Assembly (NCBI GenBank): GCA_023459495.1
Contig: JAEWTL010000013.1
Location: 1 to 64,000, forward strand
DNA from: Bacillota bacterium
Lineage (GTDB): Bacteria; Bacillota; Clostridia; Christensenellales; SZUA-584
Reading direction: 5' to 3'
DNA: 64,000 nucleotides
Part shown: piece after piece, positions 34,645-43,239 of the stretch
Position numbering within the stretch: position 1 is the first letter of the stretch
How the letters are laid out: each line of letters starts with the position of its first letter
Position numbers and translations under genes: made by a program
The notes under the pieces: generated by a model
What the model was told of the DNA's origin: nothing
Databases searched by the model: none
The model's input: the letters and a program-made list of their open reading frames with translations, nothing else

Positions 34645-34688
34645 AAAATGACACAAGTAATCATAGTGTGGGTTAGATAGGAGACAGA

Positions 34689-35714
34689 ATGCCTAAAAAT
34701 TATAAAATAAACAAAATATCTGAAGCATTAAACCTATCGAGAAATACAGTTTCGAAAGTTCTTAACCAAAAATCCGGCGTTTCGGAAAAAACCAGAAAAC
34801 TTGTATTTGATTACATCGATGCAGTTAATGGGAATAATGAAAGCATCAATCCAGATCAAACCAAGGCTATCCAAAACAAGATCATCATGTTTTCTTATCG
34901 CGTGGAAAATATAGAATATATTAACGGATTGTTATCAGGTATTGAGAGTGCTTTAAAGGAAAATGGATACACAATGGTGCTCAATATTGTGCGCAATAAT
35001 GACGATGCTCCAATGTCTTTGCCCACATCCCTGTATGACGGATCTGTATGCGGCATCATCTCATTCAATATCTACGATGTCCAGTACTGGCAGGAGGTCA
35101 TATCGCTCAATATCCCCTCGGTCTTCTTCGATATGATGCCCAACTATCACCTGTTCAAAGGCCGGACGGATATCATCGCGCCCGAGAACGAAACATCGAT
35201 ATTTGAAATGATCAAAATCCTGGTCGGTCAGGGGCACCGTCAGTTCGGGTTCATTGGGAATCCCGACTATTGTTTCTCTTTGAGTCAAAGATGGCAGACC
35301 TTTAAAAGTGCCCTTGAGTCGTTCTCAATCCCCCTCAATATGGAGCAGTGCGTTTTTGATGATCACTTTATCGAAGATACGCAGGCTTTGCAGGACAGGC
35401 TTACCAAAATGACCGTGATTCCGGACACTTTTATATGCGCAAGCGACCGCCAGGCCTTAACACTGATCAGCGTGCTTCACAAGATGTCGCTGTCCATACC
35501 CGGCGATGTCTCCGTGGTCGGGTTTGATAATCTGCCTGCAACTGCGCGCTCGGTCCCTCCCCTCACAACGGTGGAGGCCTATTCGGAACATCAGGGAAAG
35601 ATGGCTGTCAAAAGGATATTGGAACGGTTGGAATGCCCCGGCAAGCCATATGAATTTACGCAATATGAAACAACGCTCATTTTAAGAGAATCGACAGGGC
35701 ATTCATCCCATTAA
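34689..35714 (+). CDS. LacI-family transcriptional regulator
   Basis: 341 aa. The N-terminal helix-turn-helix is KINKISEALNLSRNTVSKVL and the hinge region is followed by a type I periplasmic-binding-like sensor (about 65-341) with the late signature DVSVVGFDNLPAT. AGGAGACAG precedes the ATG. The base composition is more A/T-rich at its 5' end than its neighbours. It is divergent from the ABC operon and shares a motif-rich intergenic region with it, so it most likely represses that operon until its sugar is present, and possibly the GH1 gene too. Confidence 0.92.
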   Translation: MPKNYKINKISEALNLSRNTVSKVLNQKSGVSEKTRKLVFDYIDAVNGNNESINPDQTKAIQNKIIMFSYRVENIEYINGLLSGIESALKENGYTMVLNIVRNNDDAPMSLPTSLYDGSVCGIISFNIYDVQYWQEVISLNIPSVFFDMMPNYHLFKGRTDIIAPENETSIFEMIKILVGQGHRQFGFIGNPDYCFSLSQRWQTFKSALESFSIPLNMEQCVFDDHFIEDTQALQDRLTKMTVIPDTFICASDRQALTLISVLHKMSLSIPGDVSVVGFDNLPATARSVPPLTTVEAYSEHQGKMAVKRILERLECPGKPYEFTQYETTLILRESTGHSSH

Positions 35715-35746
35715 CCTTACAGGGTTAAGGTTATCCCATACGAGTA

Positions 35747-35790
35747 AAAAAGCGCCGTCCGGCTTTTCGAGAGTCCGTTCAGCGCTTTTT
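35747..35790. terminator. Bidirectional terminator between LacI and the transducer-like gene
   Basis: AAAAAGCGC (35747-35755) pairs with GCGCTTTTT (35782-35790), giving a T-run on both strands. It serves the convergent LacI gene (plus) and the ASRT-like gene (minus). Confidence 0.8.
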
Positions 35791-35804
35791 ATATGCTCTC
35801 CCGC

Positions 35805-36170
35805 CTACGCATACGCGATGGTGGTCATCAGCGACATTTGCATCTGCGTGGTGTCCAGCCTCGAATACTGGCAGATCACCGGCTCGCTGCTTTCCATCAG
35901 CAGCGCATAGGGCACGCCTTTTGGCACGCCCTTACCATCGTGGTTGCGAATCTGGTCCAGCCGGATATGATTGGTTCGGGCAGCGCTGCACACCGCGGCA
36001 AAGCCCGTCATCGGTTCCGCGTTTTCGAAATACAGCGTGATCTCGATCTTCGCGTCTTTTCCGCCGACATTCAACACGCAGATGGCCTCATGGCTGATAT
36101 ACGGCCCCTCCACGCTCTGTTCAGGATAATACGCGTCCGGTACAAACCAAACCTTTTTTCCCACATCCAT
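35805..36170 (-). CDS. Anabaena sensory rhodopsin transducer (ASRT)-like domain protein
   Basis: 121 aa from the ATG at 36170 (AAAGGA 9 bases upstream); the frame is open 18 bases further to a TTG. It matches the ASRT family along its length: a KKVWFVPDAYYP start, GPYISHEAICVLN, AKIEITLYFEN, ARRT-like AARTNHIRLDQI, and the C-terminal EPVICQYSRLDTTQ and TTIAYA. ASRT is a small beta-sandwich that forms tetramers and was found as partner of a cyanobacterial rhodopsin. Most homologues occur without a rhodopsin and are predicted small-molecule binders. No rhodopsin is present here; neighbours are sugar genes, so a carbohydrate-binding or sensing role is likely (inference). Confidence 0.88.
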   Translation of the reverse strand: MDVGKKVWFVPDAYYPEQSVEGPYISHEAICVLNVGGKDAKIEITLYFENAEPMTGFAAVCSAARTNHIRLDQIRNHDGKGVPKGVPYALLMESSEPVICQYSRLDTTQMQMSLMTTIAYA

Positions 36171-36244
36171 ATAACTGGTCCTTTCCAACGCGCCTCTCGA
36201 CCGCCTCTGATCAGCACGCCAAATTCGTCAGCTGATACCTCCGG

Positions 36245-36757
36245 TTAGTCTTTCAGCTTGGAAGGGTCCTTGCGCAGCGCCTCAATATATGCCACATTGT
36301 CCTCATGGCCCACTAGGTTAAGATCCACGCCTAACTCATCGTCGGTATGCAGGATCGAATAGGTGACGTCCGGATAGAATCCGATATGATAGGGCTTCTT
36401 GGCCTCGCAGCATTCGCCGACGACCTCATAGGCTGCCTGTCGGTCGGGTACGAAGAACTCGAGGTTAAACACGGACTCACCATGCTTATCAAGATACTTT
36501 CTCCAGGGGGTGGGCTTTTCGCCGGGTTCAAACAGCGCAAACCCGGCGCCGTCTCCGATCGTCATTTTGGCGACCTTCACGTCCGAGCAGTCCTCCGGAA
36601 CGCCGTCCGTATAAGCAGGTGTCGTGTCCCAGACCGCAATATTGGCCTCAATCATCCACTCCAGCCCGAATATCTTTGCCCACTTTTTCTTTGCCGCTTC
36701 GATATCCTTTACCACAAAGGCGATCTGCGCGATCTTGGTTGTACCGATTCCGTTCAT
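36245..36757 (-). CDS. VOC-superfamily protein
   Basis: 170 aa from the ATG at 36757, preceded by AAAGGGAAAG; the longer open frame lacks a site. The first VOC module begins TKIAQIAFVVKDIEAAKKKW; the second is near VFNLEFFVPDRQAAYEV, where the usual ligand histidine of the HIAF motif is replaced (LEFF). Metal binding may therefore differ from the other two VOC genes of the window. It lies between the ASRT-like gene and an SDR, all minus strand. Function unknown; probably acts on a sugar-derived keto compound. Confidence 0.82.
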   Translation of the reverse strand: MNGIGTTKIAQIAFVVKDIEAAKKKWAKIFGLEWMIEANIAVWDTTPAYTDGVPEDCSDVKVAKMTIGDGAGFALFEPGEKPTPWRKYLDKHGESVFNLEFFVPDRQAAYEVVGECCEAKKPYHIGFYPDVTYSILHTDDELGVDLNLVGHEDNVAYIEALRKDPSKLKD

Positions 36758-36908
36758 ATTCTTTCCCTTTCGACCCGCCGGATAAATTCGGGTAAAGCTC
36801 CGCCGCATTCCCAATCTGCTCCACCAGGCTTTGCGCCCACCGCAAGCTTAGCGCATCAAAAAAACTGTCGTCGTACAGGTTACCCGGATTTTTCACGGGT
36901 GACGAGCG

Positions 36909-36933
36909 AAACGGCGCAGATAACGCGCCGTTT
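36909..36933. other. Hairpin upstream of the VOC gene
   Basis: AAACGGCGC (36909-36917) pairs with GCGCCGTTT (36925-36933); a smaller ACCCG/CGGGT hairpin lies just left (36883-36901). There is no strong T-run. It may be a weak terminator of the SDR gene or a processing signal. Confidence 0.45.
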
Positions 36934-36999
36934 CAACCGGGCAGCTTCCATTATGAATTCAAACCTCGTCTCTCGTCGGAAAGCCCCTCTTTTCTCAAA

Positions 37000-37698
37000 T
37001 CACCAGGGCAGCACATTCCCCAGATGCTTGAAGAAATACTCGTTTTCAGGCAACTGGTCCATTTTCTCGGCCAGCTTGATGATGTCCGCCGCGCTGTCCT
37101 TGGGATCCATATCCGCTTCCGGGCAGCCCATATCGGTGCGCATCCAGCCGGGGCATACTGTGATGGCCCGGACGCCGTCCTTGTTCAGGTCGTTGTTCAG
37201 TATCTTGGTCGCGATGTTGAGTCCGGCCTTGGACATGCAGTAGGAGTACATGCCGATTTCCGGGCATCTCGTGATGCAGGCGGCTTCGCTGGAGACATTG
37301 ACGATACGCGTACCCTCGCTGATAACCGGCAGCAATCCCTGAATCACACGCAGCGCGCCGCACGCGTTCACCGAGAACATGTAAGGCATCACGTCGATGT
37401 CCGTATCCTTGATGGTCCTGCGGTCGCCCGGCTCGTAGAACATGCCTGCTACGTTATAGATATAGTCGATCTTGTCCACGGATTTTACGATCTGCTCCAG
37501 AGCCGGTCTGATCTTTTCCGTCTCCCCCACATCGCCTCTGAGCAGGATAAGGTTATCATACTTTTTATCAAGCTCGGCAATCTCGTCCCTCATCGTACGC
37601 ACGATAGCGTACACCTCTACGCCCTTCTTGACGAGCTGCTCCGTCATGTAATACGCAAGGCCTCTGCCCGCGCCTGTGACTACTGCAGTTGTTTTCAT
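37000..37698 (-). CDS. Short-chain dehydrogenase/reductase
   Basis: 232 aa. The NAD(P) motif is TGAGRGLAY (residues 8-16), the NNAG-equivalent reads YNVAG, and the catalytic serine and YxxxK pair appear as NVSSEA and YCMSK. GMGCPE-type C-terminal substrate loop. AAAGGA precedes the ATG. It is an oxidoreductase of unknown substrate, 42 bases downstream of the GH1 gene and probably co-transcribed with it. Confidence 0.88.
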   Translation of the reverse strand: MKTTAVVTGAGRGLAYYMTEQLVKKGVEVYAIVRTMRDEIAELDKKYDNLILLRGDVGETEKIRPALEQIVKSVDKIDYIYNVAGMFYEPGDRRTIKDTDIDVMPYMFSVNACGALRVIQGLLPVISEGTRIVNVSSEAACITRCPEIGMYSYCMSKAGLNIATKILNNDLNKDGVRAITVCPGWMRTDMGCPEADMDPKDSAADIIKLAEKMDQLPENEYFFKHLGNVLPW

Positions 37699-37740
37699 AT
37701 CTGTCCGTCCTTTCTTAGTTACAGTAAGTATATCCGGCTT

Positions 37741-39108
37741 TCAGCCTTCGGCCTGTGCAAATATGATGCCGTTATTTTGAATGATTACGGTATACCAGTA
37801 CGCGCTTTTCTTGATGATGCGGTCGCAGGTCTTTCTGTCCATATATACCAGACCGAACCGGTTACCGAAGCCGGTGTTCCATTCAAAGTCATCCAGCAGT
37901 GTCCAAACAAAGTACCCCTTCAGGTTCACGCCCTGGCTGATCGCGTCATGGCAGGCAATCATGTGCCGTTCGAGATAGTCGATCCGGAATTCGTCGAGCA
38001 CCTCGCCCTTTACACTGACGACGTCGTTGTAGCTGGCGCCATTCTCCGTGATGTAAATCGCAGGGTTGCCGTAATCCTGGCTGATGCGCACAAGCAGGTC
38101 CGACATGCCCCTTGGCACGATCGGCCACTTGTATTCCGTGATCGGGTAATCCAGCGGGATCGTGGTTTTGATGCCGAGCGGCCAGTTTGCCGGGTCGGCG
38201 GCGGTGAAATCGACATAATAGTAGTTGATACCCAGAAAGTCCACCTTTTCAGAGATCAGGCGCATGTCCTCCTCCGTGGCCTTAGGCAGGGTGATCCCCT
38301 TGGACCGGTAAAGCGCCACCATATCCTCCGGATACGCACCCTTGTACAGAGGATCGAGGAACCAGCGGTTGCCGTAGCCGTCGTTGATGCGCGCGGCTTC
38401 GATGTCCGCCGGAGAGTCCGTAGCGGGTTCACGTGGGCACAGGTTCAGTGTGATACCAATCTGGCCTTCCAGCCCCATCTCGCGGAACAGGCGGACGGCC
38501 ATGCCATGCCCCCGCAGCATGTTGTGCGCGGCTCCAAGCGCCGCGGAAAAGTCCCGGAGGCCCGGCGCGAAATCTCCCGTATAGTGTCCGCAAAAAGCGC
38601 ACACCCAGGGCTCGTTGAGCGTGATCCAATTCTTGACGCGGCCACCCAGCGCTTCAAAGACGACCCGGCAGTAATCCGCGAAATGCTCAGCGGTCTTGCG
38701 GCTAACCCAGCCGCCTTCTTCCTGCAATCGCTGTGGCAGGTCCCAGTGATATAGCGTCACGTAAGGCTCGATACCGTTCGCCAGCAGCTCGTCCACGAGG
38801 TCGGAATAAAAGCGGATGCCCTTGGGATTGACCTCGCCATAACCGTCCGGGAAGATCCTCGGCCAGGCGATCGAAAACCGGTAGGAGGTCACCTTGAGCT
38901 TCTTCAGTATCTGGATGTCTTCCTTATACCGGTGATAGTGGTCGCAGGCGACATCCCCGTTGTCGTTGTTCGGAATGTTCCCCGGAATATGGCTGAAGCG
39001 ATCCCATATAGAATCACCACGACCGTCCTCATGAACCGCGCCCTCAATCTGATAGGAGGCGGTCGCCACGCCCCATCTGAAGCCTTCGGGAAAAACACAA
39101 TTATGCAT
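37741..39108 (-). CDS. GH1 beta-glucosidase/beta-glycosidase
   Basis: 455 aa, standard GH1 length. The acid/base is Glu166 in TLNEPW and the nucleophile is Glu355 in YITENGA. The N-terminal FRWGVATASYQIEGA and the aglycone-site VWTLLDDFEW are also conserved. No signal peptide, so it hydrolyses imported beta-glycosides in the cytoplasm. AAAGGA precedes the ATG. The presence of DFEW followed by N and not a phosphate-binding SxxK loop suggests a non-phosphorylated substrate. Upstream ATGCAY motifs link it to the LacI/ABC system at 33-36 kb. Confidence 0.94.
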   Translation of the reverse strand: MHNCVFPEGFRWGVATASYQIEGAVHEDGRGDSIWDRFSHIPGNIPNNDNGDVACDHYHRYKEDIQILKKLKVTSYRFSIAWPRIFPDGYGEVNPKGIRFYSDLVDELLANGIEPYVTLYHWDLPQRLQEEGGWVSRKTAEHFADYCRVVFEALGGRVKNWITLNEPWVCAFCGHYTGDFAPGLRDFSAALGAAHNMLRGHGMAVRLFREMGLEGQIGITLNLCPREPATDSPADIEAARINDGYGNRWFLDPLYKGAYPEDMVALYRSKGITLPKATEEDMRLISEKVDFLGINYYYVDFTAADPANWPLGIKTTIPLDYPITEYKWPIVPRGMSDLLVRISQDYGNPAIYITENGASYNDVVSVKGEVLDEFRIDYLERHMIACHDAISQGVNLKGYFVWTLLDDFEWNTGFGNRFGLVYMDRKTCDRIIKKSAYWYTVIIQNNGIIFAQAEG

Positions 39109-39603
39109 AGACTATCCTTTGTTATTTTAATCGGCTATATGTGTAGAGTAACATAGAAAGGTAACGTCGTCAACAATATTTGCACCATATAATGCACATT
39201 TTGTTTTACTTAATGCACTTAATTTTACGTTTTTGTGTAATTTGAGCGTAATTAGCTGTTCTGATCGGCAACCGGGTTATACTTATGGATTCCGTCAATT
39301 GTCCGTTTGCACATTTTTTCGTATTTTATGCATTTGTTCATTGTATTGGTCTCGAGGTACTTTCTGGCTAAGCCCAGAATAATAAGAAAGGGATTCGTAT
39401 TATTTTAGACTAAAGAAGCCCCTGTGTTTTTCAAAGGGGCCAGCTAACGGGGAAGAAAGAAATTTGTCTAACAGTTGAGAAACGCATTATCGATTAAGGC
39501 GGCCCCGGCAACATCTCAGCACTCATTATTCTTGCACTAATCATCCGTTAAAGGCCCGCCTGCTTAAGCGAGTTACGCATAATAAACAGCTGCCTGCGCT
39601 GCC
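39109..39603. promoter_or_regulatory. GH1 upstream region with ATGCAY motifs
   Basis: This A/T-rich gap holds ATGCAC at 39192 and 39213, TTGCAC at 39308 and ATGCAT at 39328. AATGCACATTTT at 39191-39202 is an exact match to the LacI/ABC promoter region. I see no single convincing -35/-10 pair for GH1. A minus-strand open stretch of about 50 codons (39404-39252) looks faintly coding-like but has no start signal or recognised homologue. Confidence 0.5.
39418..39440 (-). terminator. Probable terminator of the uronate operon
   Basis: GCCCCT (39418-39423) pairs with AGGGGC (39435-39440); TTCTTT follows on the minus strand. It is about 165 bases past the stop of the last operon gene. The stem is short, so confidence is moderate. 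Confidence 0.5.
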
Positions 39604-41421
39604 TTACACCGACCTGTATCCGCTCTTGTTGAAGCAGCTTACGTCTTCGGGGAATCTGTTCACTCCCCCGGCGGGGTTATGGTAAATCAACGCCATGCCG
39701 CCGTTAAGCTTCATCACATCGTGAAACCCGCTCCCGTCCCGGAAAATCGCTCCGAACCGATAGAAATCCCTTGCCATTGCAAACGGCGCGATATCCCCGG
39801 TGCTCCTGTCCCCGATGTGGGGCGGTATACCCAGCAGCTCGCAAATGCCGTCGCTGTCCCAGTCGATGGGATACGCGCGATGGCTTCCTTTCAGCGTGGC
39901 CAAGTGCGTGCCATCCAGGCTCAATACCCAAACCTCCCCGGTGGCGCTTCTTTTCAGGTGCCCCAGGTCGACAATGATCTGCGGCGCCTCCTCTTTTGAC
40001 AGCAGCCTTGCGGTCACCGCGGTTGCAAAGTGCACTCCGGTATACTCCCATATACACCGCCCTGCCCCGTCCACCAGCGCGATACCCGCCGCGTCGCAAT
40101 ACGTGATGAGCAGCCGCGTGTTCTCCGGATGCCCGGCGTCGAGGCGGATGACAGACAGGCTGTCCGCATGGCCGCCAAACCATAAGGCAACCTTCTTCGA
40201 ATGATGCGTCCACAGCAGGGTCCCGTCATGGTCCAGCATCCCGAAACCGGCCAATAATTCGTCCTTGCCATCCCCGTCCAGATCGAGCGCCAGCGGCGCG
40301 TGGGCCAGCATATAACCGCCCGGATCCTTTGCAGTGTACAGGAGCCTGCCTTCCCGCGTATAGACCCAAAGCTGATGGTAGCGGTCCTTCAACAATATGT
40401 CCGTCTTGCCGCCAATGCCCGACGCATCCAGAAACATCAGCATGTCGCAGTACCGGGGCGCGATCACGAAGCGGCGCTTCTCTTCTCCGGTTTGTCCGTC
40501 GAGCTGCCAAACATAGCCTTGTGAAGCCAGCACGACTTCCAGCCGTCCGTCCCCGTCGATATCGCTCACCTGGCACGCAACGTCATAGCTGCGCGACTCC
40601 GTGCCCCCCTGCGGGCTTCCCCAGTGCCACAGCAGCGTGCCGTCCTGCTTCTGGACAGCAACGGACGTCGTGTCGTGATGGTCGTGCCGGAGCCGGTTTC
40701 GCGCGCTGATCAGTTCGGGCTCGCCGTCCCCGTCAACGTCCGCATACAGCACCCATTCTCCGCCATAGGCTTCATCGATCGGGATCGATAGCGAGGGCGC
40801 CGCATAGTCTGTGTTTTGGCTGCGGTCCAGCGAGTATATGCCCTGCATTTCGGTTTCAAACCAATCGCGGCTCTTGGGCGGCAGATGGCGCCAATGCCTG
40901 GTCCTGACCCTCGGAACCAGACCAACAAGCAGGCAGAGGCATGCCACCAGCAGCCCGTCCACAACCGACAATATAATACTGACTGTCGAGTCACCGAAAA
41001 ACACAACCAAAATTGCCCCGGCCCCGCCGCCGATGAGCACCGATACCTCAGGAATGACTGTCATCTTCAGCAGCCGCTTCAGCGTAATCTGCCAGTACAT
41101 TATCCAGTTCTCGTACAGCAAAAAAGCCAGCGCCGCCGCGAGTATAAGAAAAGCCAGCGCGTCCAGGCAGCCGAATATATAACCGGTTACGGCAAGCCGC
41201 GGGAAGAGCATATAAAACGGGAGCCATGCCACGTTGACAGCCAACAGCACAAAGACGTCCGCCAAGGCGCCTCTTACCCAATCCCCGTCCTTTTTCAGTA
41301 CTGCGGAGATGTAGTTGTTTAAAATGACGTGAATGTTCTCGTGGAGCTTGAGCATGACGGCGAAGCAAAGCGCCGTCAATACCGTCATAATGCCCAGCAG
41401 CAAAACCGTCGTCCCTTGCAT
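39604..41421 (-). CDS. Membrane-embedded FG-GAP/VCBS repeat protein
   Basis: 605 aa. The N-terminal 170 residues contain about five hydrophobic segments (near 4-25, 52-73, 77-104, 126-143, 147-169). The remaining 430 residues form a repeat domain with calcium-loop motifs DVDGDG (228-233), DIDGDG (287-292), DLDGDG (380-385) and a weaker DWDSDG near 535. Such loops occur in beta-propellers, including PL11 rhamnogalacturonan lyases and integrin-like domains. It lacks recognisable lyase active-site residues, so a sensor, binding or maturation role is equally possible. Last gene of the IclR-led uronate operon, 10 bases after kdgK. I do not know its function. Confidence 0.8.
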   Translation of the reverse strand: MQGTTVLLLGIMTVLTALCFAVMLKLHENIHVILNNYISAVLKKDGDWVRGALADVFVLLAVNVAWLPFYMLFPRLAVTGYIFGCLDALAFLILAAALAFLLYENWIMYWQITLKRLLKMTVIPEVSVLIGGGAGAILVVFFGDSTVSIILSVVDGLLVACLCLLVGLVPRVRTRHWRHLPPKSRDWFETEMQGIYSLDRSQNTDYAAPSLSIPIDEAYGGEWVLYADVDGDGEPELISARNRLRHDHHDTTSVAVQKQDGTLLWHWGSPQGGTESRSYDVACQVSDIDGDGRLEVVLASQGYVWQLDGQTGEEKRRFVIAPRYCDMLMFLDASGIGGKTDILLKDRYHQLWVYTREGRLLYTAKDPGGYMLAHAPLALDLDGDGKDELLAGFGMLDHDGTLLWTHHSKKVALWFGGHADSLSVIRLDAGHPENTRLLITYCDAAGIALVDGAGRCIWEYTGVHFATAVTARLLSKEEAPQIIVDLGHLKRSATGEVWVLSLDGTHLATLKGSHRAYPIDWDSDGICELLGIPPHIGDRSTGDIAPFAMARDFYRFGAIFRDGSGFHDVMKLNGGMALIYHNPAGGVNRFPEDVSCFNKSGYRSV

Positions 41422-41431
41422 AACCCCCCCG

Positions 41432-42460
41432 CTAGCGCTGCACGCGCCCGGAAGCGTCCCCTCCGGCCAGCGCCATCACTTCCTCTGGCGTTACCGGGTT
41501 GAAATCGCCTTCGATGGTATGCTTCAGCGCGGAAGCTGCCACGGCAAATTCCAGCGCTTCCCCCGCGTTCATGTTCTCATCCAGCAGGCCGTGGATGAGC
41601 CCCGCCGCAAAGGCATCCCCGCCGCCCACGCGGTCGACGATGTGCAGGTCATATTTTCGCGACGAATAAAATTCCTTTCCGTCATAGATGAGCGCGGACC
41701 AGCCGTTATCGGAGGCGGAGCGGCTCTCGCGCAGCGTGGTGGCTACGTACTTGAAGCCGAAGGCGTCCTTCATCTGGTGGAATATCGATTCGTACCCCGC
41801 ACGCTCAATCCGGCCCGCGGACACGTCCGTATTGCCCGGCTTAAAGCCCAGCACCTTTTCCGCGTCCTCCTCGTTGCCGATACACACGTCCACGTATTCC
41901 ATCAGCGGCTTCATGCAGGCCTGTGCCTGTGCCTCGCTCCAAAGCTTCTTGCGGTAGTTCAGATCGACCGATACGGTCACGCCGCTTCGTTTTGCCGCAG
42001 TGAGCGCTTCCTTCGTCAGCCGCGCCGCTTTTTCGCCCAGCGCCGGGGTGATGCCCGTGAAGTGGAACCAGTCGGCATCCCGGAATATCGCGTCAAAATC
42101 GAAATCCTCCGCGACCGCCTCCGCGATGGCGCTTCCTGCCCGGTCGTATATCACCTTGGAGGGCCGCACAGACGCCCCTTTTTCAAGATAGTAGACGCCG
42201 ATCCGGTCTCCGCCCCGTGCGACAAAGTCGGTTCCCACGCCGTATCTTTTCAGGAAGTTCACCGCCGCCTGCCCGATCTCGTGCTTGGGCAGCTTCGTTA
42301 AAAAGCAGGCGTCATGGCCAAAAGCGGCCAGCGACGCTGCGACGTTGGCTTCACCTCCGCCATACTCCACCTGAAACGTGTCCGCCTGAACGAAGCGTTC
42401 ATAACCCGGCGGAGACAACCTGAGCATCAGCTCACCCAGCGTGACGATCTTTTTCTTCAT
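41432..42460 (-). CDS. kdgK: 2-keto-3-deoxygluconate kinase (PfkB family)
   Basis: 342 aa from the ATG at 42460 (AAGGAG upstream). The sugar-binding loop VEYGGGEANVA (32-41), the SVDLNYR segment (164-170) and the catalytic signature VGGGDAFAAG with Asp282 match KDG kinases. It converts 2-keto-3-deoxygluconate to KDPG, the last step of this operon's uronate route; a KDPG aldolase must be encoded elsewhere. It follows the TIM-barrel gene by 17 bases. Confidence 0.9.
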   Translation of the reverse strand: MKKKIVTLGELMLRLSPPGYERFVQADTFQVEYGGGEANVAASLAAFGHDACFLTKLPKHEIGQAAVNFLKRYGVGTDFVARGGDRIGVYYLEKGASVRPSKVIYDRAGSAIAEAVAEDFDFDAIFRDADWFHFTGITPALGEKAARLTKEALTAAKRSGVTVSVDLNYRKKLWSEAQAQACMKPLMEYVDVCIGNEEDAEKVLGFKPGNTDVSAGRIERAGYESIFHQMKDAFGFKYVATTLRESRSASDNGWSALIYDGKEFYSSRKYDLHIVDRVGGGDAFAAGLIHGLLDENMNAGEALEFAVAASALKHTIEGDFNPVTPEEVMALAGGDASGRVQR

Positions 42461-42477
42461 AACAGCTCCTTGATTGA

Positions 42478-43239
42478 TCACAATATCCGTTCCAGAAAAG
42501 CGCGGCTCTTGCCCAGTTGCTCAAAGGGCTGGTCGGTCGCCTGTTCCACCGATAAAAACCTGCCGCCCATCTCTGCGAGAAAGCCAAAATCCACGCTGCC
42601 CTCGCCCACCGCGCAATCGTTGAACGAGAACCGCAGACGGCTGAACCGGTACTGGCAATCTCTGAGATGAATGCCTTGAATCCGGTCTTTGTGCCGCGCG
42701 ATAAAGCCTCCCGGGTGGATGCCGGAGCGCGCCAGCCAGTAGGTATCCGCGACGAAATTGACGAAACGGCTGTCCGTTTCCTGCAGCAGGATATCGATGC
42801 CCATTCGGTCTCCCAGCCGAACCAGCTCGAAGTTGTGATGATGGTACAGCAGCGAAACGCCGCGTGCCTTCGTCTGCTCCCCCAGCGCGTTCAACTCCGC
42901 AGCCAGCGCGCGCAGCCCTTTCTCTTTGCCCAGAAACGCTTTCAGGGGAATCACAGAAACCTCAAGGTATTCAATGCCCAGTGCTTGGGAAAACTCCATC
43001 AGCCAGTCCAGCCGTTTTTGAATCGTCTTCAGCTTGATCTGGCTGGCCGTATAGACGACCCCCAGTTCTTCCTTCAACCGCTTTAAAACCGCCAGCTCCT
43101 CCGGGCTGAACCGGATGCGCGCCAGCTCGAATCGCGAGAAGCCCATGGCGTGCAGCTTTCGCAGCGTCGCCTCCAGTGCTTCCGGCGTCTGTGTATATTT
43201 CCTTATGGTAAAAAGCTGTACGCCCGCCTGCTCAATCAT
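42478..43239 (-). CDS. Sugar phosphate isomerase/epimerase (TIM barrel)
   Basis: 253 aa. The ATG at 43239 overlaps the kduD stop (ATGA), which decides the start against a longer open frame running antiparallel in phase through kduD. The fold is indicated by MIEQAGVQLFTIR, then YLEVSVIPL, LYHHHNFE, FVADTYW and IHLRD in order. It probably isomerises or epimerises a uronate or keto-sugar in the same pathway. In other KDG operons this slot is often taken by an aldolase or dehydratase, so its exact step is unclear. Confidence 0.85.
   Translation of the reverse strand: MIEQAGVQLFTIRKYTQTPEALEATLRKLHAMGFSRFELARIRFSPEELAVLKRLKEELGVVYTASQIKLKTIQKRLDWLMEFSQALGIEYLEVSVIPLKAFLGKEKGLRALAAELNALGEQTKARGVSLLYHHHNFELVRLGDRMGIDILLQETDSRFVNFVADTYWLARSGIHPGGFIARHKDRIQGIHLRDCQYRFSRLRFSFNDCAVGEGSVDFGFLAEMGGRFLSVEQATDQPFEQLGKSRAFLERIL

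Noticed and set aside
36648..36896. Minus-strand 82-codon frame overlapping the start of the VOC gene
   Set aside because: It overlaps a well-supported gene and its ribosome binding site, has no own start signal and no recognisable domain.
39252..39404. Open stretch of about 50 codons on the minus strand upstream of GH1
   Set aside because: No start signal or known motif; it coincides with the ATGCAY motif region and is more likely regulatory DNA or an old remnant.
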